Assembly (NCBI GenBank): GCA_015478895.1
Contig: JADMKK010000041.1
Span: 237,884-301,883 of the forward strand
Source: Comamonas sp.
Lineage (GTDB): Bacteria > Pseudomonadota > Gammaproteobacteria > Burkholderiales > Burkholderiaceae_C
Direction: 5' to 3'
Length of the DNA stretch: 64,000 nt
Position numbers and translations under genes: made by a program. Positions 1-7,698 of the stretch are shown piece after piece. The number at the start of each line of letters is the position of its first letter. Position 1 is the stretch's first letter. The notes beneath the pieces are model-generated. The model had not been told where the DNA came from. It searched no databases and worked only from the letters and a program-made list of their open reading frames with translations.

Positions 1-632
1 GAGCAGGTGGCGTGTCGTCGTTCATTGTGGATGCCAAGAGTCCGGGTATCAGCTTTGGTAAACGCGATGCCAAGATGGGCCAAAAGGGTGCCCACACTTG
101 TGACGTGATGTTTGACAACGTGCGTGTGCCTGCTGCCAATCTGATCGGTGGCAAGGAAGGCGTAGGCTTCAAAACCGCCATGAAAGTGCTGGAAAAAGGC
201 CGCATCCACATCTCTGCAGTCTCCGTGGGTGTGGCCCAGCGGATCTTGCGTGATGCGTTGGCGTATGCAATGGATCGCAAGCAGTTTGGACAGCCCATTG
301 CAGAGTTTCAGCTAGTGCAAGCCATGCTGGCAGACAGTCAGGCTGAAATCTTCGCTGCGGAATGCATGACCATTGAAGCGGCACGCCGCCGCGACGACAA
401 GAAGAATGTGTCCACCGAAGCATCTTGCTCCAAGATGTTCGCCACCGAAATGTGTGGCCGCGTGGCCGACCGTGCCGTGCAGATTCTGGGTGGCGCAGGC
501 TATATGTCGGAATACGGCATCGAGCGCTTCTACCGCGACGTGCGTCTGTTCCGCCTGTACGAAGGAACAACCCAGATTCAGCAATTGATCATCGCCAAGA
601 ACATGATCCGCGCTGCGCGCGACGCGGCCTAG
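1..632 (+). CDS. acyl-CoA dehydrogenase, C-terminal part (5' end outside window)
   Basis: ORF open to window edge; typical ACAD C-terminal sequence (RKQFGQPIAEFQLVQAMLAD, QILGGAGYMSEYGIERFYRDVR, YEGTTQIQ). Confidence 0.93.
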   Translation, partial: AGGVSSFIVDAKSPGISFGKRDAKMGQKGAHTCDVMFDNVRVPAANLIGGKEGVGFKTAMKVLEKGRIHISAVSVGVAQRILRDALAYAMDRKQFGQPIAEFQLVQAMLADSQAEIFAAECMTIEAARRRDDKKNVSTEASCSKMFATEMCGRVADRAVQILGGAGYMSEYGIERFYRDVRLFRLYEGTTQIQQLIIAKNMIRAARDAA

Positions 633-667
633 GCATACGCAAAGAGCAACCTAAGGGTTACGTAAAC

Positions 668-691
668 AAGGGCGCTGCAAGCGCCCTTTTT
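668..691 (+). terminator. Rho-independent terminator
   Basis: aagggcgctgcaagcgccctttttt hairpin plus T-run just after the ACAD stop. Confidence 0.8.
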
Positions 692-727
692 GATGTCAGC
701 AGCAGTGCATGCAGCCGCGCTGTGGGT

Positions 728-1642
728 TTACAGGGCGCTGCTTTCGCTGGCGGCGTCTTGCACCAGAAGTTCTACCAGTTCGCGGGCAAAGCTGGGCAAG
801 CCTTCCAGACTGCGCACGCAGATCTGCATATCGCGCACGGCCCATGGGTCGGACAAATGCACGAGTGCAATTTCCATCGAATGTGCATGGCGGCTGGCCG
901 CAGACTGCGGCAGCACGCCCACACCAACACCTGCTTCAATCATGCGGCAGGCGGCCTCGAAATTACTCACCTGAATGCGCTGCTTCAACGGCTTGTGCAG
1001 CTGATCACACGCATGGCGCAGGAAGGCGTGGATGGCGCTGGATTCATGCAGACCCACGTGGTCGAGATCTAGCGTGTCGGCAAAAGCAATTTCCTGCGTG
1101 CCAGCCAGTGCGTGACCTCGTGGCACCACCAGTACCAGCTTATCTTGACGATAGGGCAGCGTCTGCAGATTCTCGGTGCGTACCAGACCTGCCACGATGC
1201 CAATGTCCGTTTGCCCTTCCGTCACCGCACGCACGATATCGTGCGACAGGCGCTCGCGCAGATCAATGTTCACGTCAGGGTAGCGGCTCAGGTAGCGGCT
1301 GAGCACTTCTGGCAGGAACTCGCCCAGCGAGGTGGTATTGGCAAATACGCGCACGTGGCCTTTGACGCCACGCACGTACTCCTGCATATCTCCGCGCAGG
1401 TGCTCGATCTGGCCCAGCACGGTGCGGGCGTGGGTGACGAGTGCTTGGCCTGGCGGAGTGAGTGTGACACCCTGGCTGTTACGGTAGAGCAGCTTGGTGC
1501 CAATGCTTTCTTCCAGATTTTTGATGCGCGTACTGGCTGCAGGCAAAGAAATGAAGGACAGTTCAGCGCCACGCGTCATGCTGTTGGCATCGGCGATGTT
1601 CACCATCAGGCGCAGGTCTACAAGGTCAAAGTGCATGGGCAT
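728..1642 (-). CDS. LysR family transcriptional regulator
   Basis: N-terminal wHTH (DLRLMVNIADANSMTRGAELSFISLPAASTRIKNLEESIGTKLLYR) and LysR effector domain. Confidence 0.92.
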   Translation of the reverse strand: MPMHFDLVDLRLMVNIADANSMTRGAELSFISLPAASTRIKNLEESIGTKLLYRNSQGVTLTPPGQALVTHARTVLGQIEHLRGDMQEYVRGVKGHVRVFANTTSLGEFLPEVLSRYLSRYPDVNIDLRERLSHDIVRAVTEGQTDIGIVAGLVRTENLQTLPYRQDKLVLVVPRGHALAGTQEIAFADTLDLDHVGLHESSAIHAFLRHACDQLHKPLKQRIQVSNFEAACRMIEAGVGVGVLPQSAASRHAHSMEIALVHLSDPWAVRDMQICVRSLEGLPSFARELVELLVQDAASESSAL

Positions 1643-1821
1643 AAAACGATTCTAGGGATTTCCCTCGGTTTGCGTCCTCTTGTTTCTGAAGCGCTGCTGA
1701 CGGCTAATACGACCTTCCACAAAAGAGAACACAGCCGCTGCTGGCTGCTTCTACGATAGATGTTTGCTGAAAACCATTGCGTTGGCGTTGTCAGCCGTTT
1801 GAAGAAAGCGTTTGAATTGTC

Positions 1822-3114
1822 ATGAGTTCCCCACACAACGACGTGCCCGCCGCCGCTGCACCTGCAGCGCAGCAAAGCGCACTCAGCCACCTTCGTGTTC
1901 TGGATTTGTCCCGCGTTCTGGCCGGGCCTTGGTGTACGCAAAATCTTGCGGACATGGGGGCCGATGTCATCAAAATCGAAAAACCCGGTGAGGGCGATGA
2001 CACGCGCCATTGGGGGCCTCCATTTTTTAACGATGCACAGGGCAACCCCACCAAGCAAGCCGCCTACTTTGCAGCTTGCAACCGCAATAAGCGTTCGGTC
2101 ACCGTGGACATGGCGACGCCCGAGGGCCAGCAAATCATCCGTGAGCTGGCTGCGCAAAGCGATGTGGTGGTGGAGAACTTCAAGACCGGGGGTCTGCAGC
2201 GCTACGGCCTGGATTACGAGAGCCTGCGAGCGCTGAATCCGCGTTTGATTTATTGCTCGGTCACTGGCTTTGGTCACACGGGGCCTTATGCAGCCCGTCC
2301 TGGCTATGACCTGTTAATGCAAGCCATGAGCGGCATGATGAGCATCACTGGCCATGCTGATGGTGAGCCCGGTGGCGGCCCCATGAAGGTGGGCGTGGCC
2401 GTGACCGACCTGTTCACTGGCATGTACGCTACCACCGCCATTTTGGTGGCGCTGGAAGCACGTCACCGAACGGGACGCGGTCAGCACATTGACATTGCTT
2501 TGCTGGATGTGGCCATGGCCATGCTGGGCAATCAGGGCGCAGGTTTCCTGAATGCCGGCAGCATTCCCAAGCGCATGGGCAATATTCACCCCAGCGTGGT
2601 GCCTTATCAGGACTTCCCCACGTCCGATGGCAACATGCTGCTGGCCATTGGCAATGACGGCCAGTTCGCGCGCTTTTGTGAAGCGGTCGGTGTGCAGTGG
2701 CACAAGGACGAACGCTTTGCGACCAATACGGGGCGCGTCAATCACCGCAAGCTCATCAACGCCATAGTGGCAGAGATTGCGCTGACCAAAACGACCTCGG
2801 AATGGGTGAGCTTGCTGGAAGCCCATATGGTGCCTTGCGGGCCGATCAACCACATTGGCCAAGCATTTGATGACCCCCAAGTGAAAGCCCGTGGCCTGCG
2901 GGTCGAGCAAGAGCGCTACCCGGGCCAGGAGACTGGGCCGGGCGTGGTGCAAACGATCGCTTCAGCGGCCAGCCCACTGCGTCTGTCGGAAACGCCGCCT
3001 ACATTGCGCTACGCGCCACCCGAGCTAGGTCAGCACACGGAGCAGGTGCTGCGGGACTATCTGCAGATCGATGCAGCGCGGCTGCAAAGCCTGCGCGAGC
3101 AGGGCGTGGTATAG
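1822..3114 (+). CDS. CaiB/BaiF family (class III) CoA-transferase
   Basis: LRVLDLSRVLAGPWCTQNLADMGADVIKIEKPGEGDDTRHWGPPF; GLDYESLRALNPRLIYCSVTGFGHTGPYAARPGYDLLMQAMSG. Confidence 0.93.
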   Translation: MSSPHNDVPAAAAPAAQQSALSHLRVLDLSRVLAGPWCTQNLADMGADVIKIEKPGEGDDTRHWGPPFFNDAQGNPTKQAAYFAACNRNKRSVTVDMATPEGQQIIRELAAQSDVVVENFKTGGLQRYGLDYESLRALNPRLIYCSVTGFGHTGPYAARPGYDLLMQAMSGMMSITGHADGEPGGGPMKVGVAVTDLFTGMYATTAILVALEARHRTGRGQHIDIALLDVAMAMLGNQGAGFLNAGSIPKRMGNIHPSVVPYQDFPTSDGNMLLAIGNDGQFARFCEAVGVQWHKDERFATNTGRVNHRKLINAIVAEIALTKTTSEWVSLLEAHMVPCGPINHIGQAFDDPQVKARGLRVEQERYPGQETGPGVVQTIASAASPLRLSETPPTLRYAPPELGQHTEQVLRDYLQIDAARLQSLREQGVV

Positions 3115-3137
3115 CGCTGGGCGCAGCCTTGCAGCGT

Positions 3138-3168
3138 TAAAAGCCAACCTCTTGGAGGTTGGCTTTTT
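3138..3168. terminator. Rho-independent, bidirectional terminator between convergent CoA-transferase genes
   Basis: aaaagccaacctcttggaggttggctttttt. Confidence 0.85.
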
Positions 3169-3188
3169 TGCGTAGAGCCCCAGCTGAT

Positions 3189-4388
3189 TCAGGCAGGTGC
3201 TTGGCCTTGCAGTTGGGAGATGCTGTGCTGCGTCCAGCCCAGCTCCAGCAGGATGCTGGCCGTGTGCTGGCCCAGGGCGGGAATATCGCCCATGCAGTAA
3301 TCAAACGCGCTATTGATGCCCGGAGGCAGCAGCGCGGGGAGCGGGCCTGCGGGGCTAGCCACCGTGCACCAGCGCTGGCGGGCCTGCAGTTGCGGGTGCG
3401 CCCACAGGCCTGCCATATCGTTCACGAGTGCGCTGGCAATGCCTGCCGCATCGAGCCGCTGCAGCACTTGCTCGGCCGTCAGCGCGGCAAAGCATTCCAG
3501 AATTAACGCCTTCAGTGGCTCTCGGTGGGTACTGCGCAGGGCGTTGCTGGCGTACAGCGCATCGCTGGCCACATGCGGAAGCCGCAGCACCGTGGTGCAA
3601 AACGCCTGCCACTCCCGCTCGTTTTGCAGGCCGAGCATGATGGTGCTGCCATCGCCCGTTGCAAAGGGCCCATACGGATAGATGCTGGCGTGTGCAGCGC
3701 CTGCACGGGGCGGCGGCGCTGCACCTTCGTAGGCGTAGTACATGGGGTAGCCCATCCATTCACCCATCGCCTCCAGCATGGAGACATCAATGTGACTGCC
3801 CACGCCGGTCTGGTTGCGCAGCAACAGAGCCGAGAGGATATTGGTGTAGGCGTACATGCCCGCTGCAATGTCGGCCACGGAAATGCCCGATTTGCTCGGC
3901 GCGTCTGGCGTGCCTGTCACGGAAAGAAAACCTGCTTCGCTCTGGATCAGCAAGTCATACGCCTTCTTGTCGCGGTACGGGCCGTCTGCGCCATAGCCGC
4001 TGATGTCACACACAATCAGGCGAGGGTGGAGCGCCTGCAAGTTCTCATAGGACAGGCCCATGCGTGCCGCGGCACCCGGCGCCAGGTTTTGCACCAGCAC
4101 ATCGGCAGTGGCCAGCAACTGCATCAGCGCTTGCTGCGCCAAAGGCTGCTTGACATCCAGCGCCATGCTTTCCTTGCTGCGGTTGATCCAGGTGAAGTGG
4201 GACGACTGGCCGTTGACGCGCTGGTCATAACTGCGGGCAAAGTCACCGCTGTCAGGGCGCTCAATCTTGATAACGCGAGCGCCCAGATCAGCCAGCTGAC
4301 GCGTACAAAAGGGCGCGGCCACCGCATGTTCCAAGGAGATGACAGTCACCCCGTTCAGAGGGCGCAAAGGCAAAGAAGAAGCAGTCAT
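3189..4388 (-). CDS. CaiB/BaiF family CoA-transferase
   Basis: LNGVTVISLEHAVAAPFCTRQLADLGARVIKIERPDSGDFARSYD; internal ATG preferred over ORF start 4481. Confidence 0.9.
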   Translation of the reverse strand: MTASSLPLRPLNGVTVISLEHAVAAPFCTRQLADLGARVIKIERPDSGDFARSYDQRVNGQSSHFTWINRSKESMALDVKQPLAQQALMQLLATADVLVQNLAPGAAARMGLSYENLQALHPRLIVCDISGYGADGPYRDKKAYDLLIQSEAGFLSVTGTPDAPSKSGISVADIAAGMYAYTNILSALLLRNQTGVGSHIDVSMLEAMGEWMGYPMYYAYEGAAPPPRAGAAHASIYPYGPFATGDGSTIMLGLQNEREWQAFCTTVLRLPHVASDALYASNALRSTHREPLKALILECFAALTAEQVLQRLDAAGIASALVNDMAGLWAHPQLQARQRWCTVASPAGPLPALLPPGINSAFDYCMGDIPALGQHTASILLELGWTQHSISQLQGQAPA

Positions 4389-4502
4389 AGCATGGCACCA
4401 AGCAGCAAAGCTTGGCATCTTCGCGAATCCTTGCAGGTGCAGCAATCGAGCTTTGTGCAAGTACCTCTTTGACGTTGCCAAAGTCGCTGCGCGGTGTATC
4501 GC

Positions 4503-5885
4503 TCAGCGGCGCTTGGCGCGGTCAATGGACCACAGGTAATTCATCTCTGCACAAAACGGCTGGGCGCAGATCGCACGGCCTTGGTATTGGCAGCCTGCAC
4601 GGTTGCAGAAGTTGGCTTGCTCGTTGGAGTTCTTGGACTGCTTTTGGCCCTGTCGATCCTGCTCGGCCTGCGCCATCAGCAGCCACGGATCGGTGCCCCG
4701 GTTTTGCAGCATGGCTTGCACCTCTTGCGGCAGCAGGTGCATGGGCATATAGGTCGATGCTGCCTGCGCACTTTGCGCCGCCTGGGCCAGCGGCTGAAAC
4801 TCCAGCTGCAAGATGGCGCTGGTGCGCATGGCTTGCGCTGCAGCCGCAGCGGGCGTGCCGGGCAGCGCTTGCGGCTGCATCACCAAGCCCATGCTGCCGC
4901 TGGCCAGTTGCTGCACGCTCCCAGTAAAAGGCAATTGCAGCAAACCCGGTAAACCAATTGCCGACAAGGGTGGCGAGCCCGCGCTGGGCGCCGGTGTGGC
5001 CAGCGCCGCCTGCAAACCTGCCCCCAAAGCTGATGGCGCGGCACCTGCCGCTTGCCCCGCGCCGGGCAACGCGGCGCCCAGGGCCACCTGGGCCTGGGCC
5101 CATGCGACCGGGACGCGCAACGTCAGCGTAAATGCACGCTCGCCATCACTGCCCAGCACCGAGCCCTGTTGTACCAGCCAGTTTTGCAAGGCGGGCAGCA
5201 ACATGCTGGGTTTGTCGGCCACTACGGCGGCAGGCGTGGAGGGCGCTGTGGGCACCGCTGCCGTGGGTGCAGGGGTTGTGGGAGTAGGGGCAGATTGCCC
5301 TGCCTGCTGCAGCACCGCATTGATGAGTTGGGTGGGCCAGGACTGCACGCTCACCAACTGCTGTGGCAGGGGCTGTGCGGCGGTGGCGTTTTGCAGCAAG
5401 ACGGTCAGCAGTGCCTGCAATTGCGGGGTGACTCCGCCTGCGGGCCAGTTCGCTGGCAGGGTGACTCCGCCCGGCTGAATCTGGTTCACCAAGTTGGCCA
5501 CCAGCTGATTGAACGCTTCCATCTTGACCGCCTGCTGGGCCTGCGCCGACAGGTTGACGGTATTGCTCAGCGCCGTTTGCGCGGCCGCCACAATGCTGGC
5601 GACCTGCGCCGCACTGGCTACCCCTGTCGAGGGCGTGACCGCAGCTGCAGGCGCTGCACTCGCAACTGCGGCGGGCTGCGCACCGCTTGCGGTATTGGCT
5701 ACGCCAGTTTCCGTGCCCGTGCCGCCGCCAGTCTGACCTTGGGCAGTGGCCGCACTGGCAGCAAAGCTGGCTGCCCCCGGGCTGGCGCTGGCTGCATGGC
5801 TGGCTACATTGCTGGGTGCAGGCGAGGCCGGGGGCTGGGCGGCAGAAGGTGGAATGGCTTGGGTCACGCGCAGACTGTAGTGCAA
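4503..5885 (-). CDS. hypothetical Ala/Pro/Gln-rich protein with Cys-rich C-terminus
   Basis: 460-aa ORF filling the gap between same-strand genes; low-complexity N-terminus, C-terminal CNRAGCQYQGRAICAQPFC motif; no family recognised with confidence. Confidence 0.7.
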   Translation of the reverse strand: MHYSLRVTQAIPPSAAQPPASPAPSNVASHAASASPGAASFAASAATAQGQTGGGTGTETGVANTASGAQPAAVASAAPAAAVTPSTGVASAAQVASIVAAAQTALSNTVNLSAQAQQAVKMEAFNQLVANLVNQIQPGGVTLPANWPAGGVTPQLQALLTVLLQNATAAQPLPQQLVSVQSWPTQLINAVLQQAGQSAPTPTTPAPTAAVPTAPSTPAAVVADKPSMLLPALQNWLVQQGSVLGSDGERAFTLTLRVPVAWAQAQVALGAALPGAGQAAGAAPSALGAGLQAALATPAPSAGSPPLSAIGLPGLLQLPFTGSVQQLASGSMGLVMQPQALPGTPAAAAAQAMRTSAILQLEFQPLAQAAQSAQAASTYMPMHLLPQEVQAMLQNRGTDPWLLMAQAEQDRQGQKQSKNSNEQANFCNRAGCQYQGRAICAQPFCAEMNYLWSIDRAKRR

Positions 5886-5919
5886 AAACGCCAGGCTGCC
5901 TTGGCCGTGTTACATCGCT

Positions 5920-5970
5920 TTTTGTAGCTACTAGCCATTATGGAATAAGGGCTAGTGGTCAATTTGGCTT
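5920..5970 (+). repeat. short-class intergenic palindromic repeat
   Basis: TTTTGTAGCTACTAGCCATTATGGAATAAGGGCTAGTGGTCAATTTGGCTT. Confidence 0.85.
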
Positions 5971-6885
5971 GTATTTTCCCTGCGCAGAGGGTTGCAGTTG
6001 CTGCACAAACAACGTGGCAGCCAGCCCCAGCGGGCGCTCTTTCGACCACACCCAGTCCACAAACAAGCGGGTGCCATTGCTGATATTGGCAAACGGTATC
6101 TGCACCAGCTCACCGCTGTGAATGTGCGGCTCCACAAAGCTTTGCGGCAGCCAGCCCCAGCACAGGCCTGCCGCAATCAGGGCGCGCGCAGCGCCGTGGC
6201 TGTCTGCACGCCACAGGTGGTGCGAGAAGACAAAGCGCTTATCGGTCAGCGCCGGGTCACGGCTGGCTACCAAAATCTGCCGCGCTGCCGCCAGTTGCGC
6301 CATGTCGATGTGCGTGCCTTGCTGAGCTTGCAATTGCTGCCACAACGGGTGCCGTGGCGACATTACCGCGACCAGTGTCTCCGAGCCTTGCTCCTGAAAC
6401 CCTTCGCGGTCGTCAATGTTGGGCCGCTCAAACACCAAGGCCAGCTGCGCGCGGCCTGCGTGCAGCAGCTCCAGCGCATCGTCTTGGGGGGCCACCAGCA
6501 CTTCCACCACCAAGGCCGGGTACTGCGCAATCACCGGGCGCAAATGCTCGGCCCACGTGGTGGCCAGCAATTCAGGCGCAATCGCCAAGGTGAGGCGTTT
6601 TTCCAGCCCTTCGTGCAGTGCCAAGGCCTGCTGATTGAGCTGCTGTAACTGCTGCGCCAGCAGGCGCGCCTGCGGCTCCAGCGCCTGGGCGGCGGCTGTG
6701 GGGACGGGCTCGCGGCCCCGGCGGTCAAACAGTTGCAGGCCCAGTTCAGCTTCAAGTTGCCCCATCGCCATGCTGATGGCCGAAGGCACCCGCCCCAGCT
6801 TGCGCGCAGCGGCTGAAAACGAGCCGGTATCAATCACGGCCAAAAACAGGGGAACTTGCTCAGGAGGGAAGGGCATGGCGCTCAA
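5959..6885 (-). CDS. LysR family regulator, divergent from a PACE efflux gene
   Basis: LysR wHTH (LFLAVIDTGSFSAAARKLGRVPSAISMAMGQLEAELGLQLFDRRGREPVPT). Confidence 0.9.
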   Translation of the reverse strand: MSAMPFPPEQVPLFLAVIDTGSFSAAARKLGRVPSAISMAMGQLEAELGLQLFDRRGREPVPTAAAQALEPQARLLAQQLQQLNQQALALHEGLEKRLTLAIAPELLATTWAEHLRPVIAQYPALVVEVLVAPQDDALELLHAGRAQLALVFERPNIDDREGFQEQGSETLVAVMSPRHPLWQQLQAQQGTHIDMAQLAAARQILVASRDPALTDKRFVFSHHLWRADSHGAARALIAAGLCWGWLPQSFVEPHIHSGELVQIPFANISNGTRLFVDWVWSKERPLGLAATLFVQQLQPSAQGKYKPN

Positions 6886-6951
6886 TCTATCAGTAAAACT
6901 GAAAGAACCTAACTTTCACCGTCAATTTACAAGACATAAACTGCCGCCACT

Positions 6952-7416
6952 ATGTCAGTTCTTACCCACCAGGCCACAGGCCTCCAAGGCGCCAAGCGCC
7001 GTGTCGTTTTTGTCGGTCTTTATGAATTTATCGCCATCGTCGTTTCCAGCCTGCTGTTTATGGCCATTGGTCAAGACGCCAGTGCCTCGGGCGTGATGGC
7101 CGTTGCCGCCTCCACCATTGCCATTTGCTGGAACCTGACCTTCAACTGGCTGTTTGAAAAGTGGGAAGCGGGCCAAAGCCAGAAAGGCCGCTCCTTGCTG
7201 CGCCGCATCGTGCACGCGATTGGCTTTGAAGGCGGTATCGCCGCCATGCTGATCCCGCTGATGGCGTGGTGGTTCAACATTTCGCTGTGGGAGGCCACCG
7301 TCATGGAAGCCGGTCTGCTGGTGTTTTTCATGGTCTACACCTTTGCCTTTAACTGGGGCTTTGACCGCGTCTTTGGCCTGCCCGCTTCGGCGCAGGCTTT
7401 GCAGCCCCAAGCCTGA
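6952..7416 (+). CDS. PACE-family multidrug/biocide efflux transporter (AceI-like)
   Basis: Four-TM duplicated bacterial transmembrane pair protein: RRVVFVGLYEFIAIVVSSLLF, WNLTFNWLFEKWE, HAIGFEGGIAAMLIPLMAWW, YTFAFNWGFDRVF. Confidence 0.88.
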   Translation: MSVLTHQATGLQGAKRRVVFVGLYEFIAIVVSSLLFMAIGQDASASGVMAVAASTIAICWNLTFNWLFEKWEAGQSQKGRSLLRRIVHAIGFEGGIAAMLIPLMAWWFNISLWEATVMEAGLLVFFMVYTFAFNWGFDRVFGLPASAQALQPQA

Positions 7417-7423
7417 AAATTGG

Positions 7424-7475
7424 TATTTGATAGCTGCAAGCCCTTTGTGTATAAGGGCTAGAGCCTGATTTGATG
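7424..7475 (+). repeat. short-class intergenic palindromic repeat
   Basis: TATTTGATAGCTGCAAGCCCTTTGTGTATAAGGGCTAGAGCCTGATTTGAT. Confidence 0.88.
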
Positions 7476-7564
7476 CTTATTTTTTAGACCGTGTCCATGC
7501 CGTGCACCGGCATAGCGCTTACAGGGTGCAGCGGCCTTGCAGACCGCCGTAAAATCTCAGGCTT

Positions 7565-7664
7565 CGCCCCAAGGAGCGCTGCAGCAGTGAAAAGCTTTTC
7601 ACTGTCAGGCTTGGGGCGACAGTCACACCCGATGTGATTGCTCGCATGCAACCGCGTTCACCTG
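7565..7664 (+). ncRNA. S-adenosylhomocysteine (SAH) riboswitch upstream of metH
   Basis: gccccaAGGAGCGCTGC...CAGGCTtggggc core; GAGCGC pairs with downstream GCGTTC (pseudoknot, one G-U); intervening AGTCACA/TGTGATT hairpin; 35 nt before the metH ATG. Confidence 0.87.
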
Positions 7665-7698
7665 TCTTGTTTCTTTTGTTTTTCACACAGGTGAGTGC

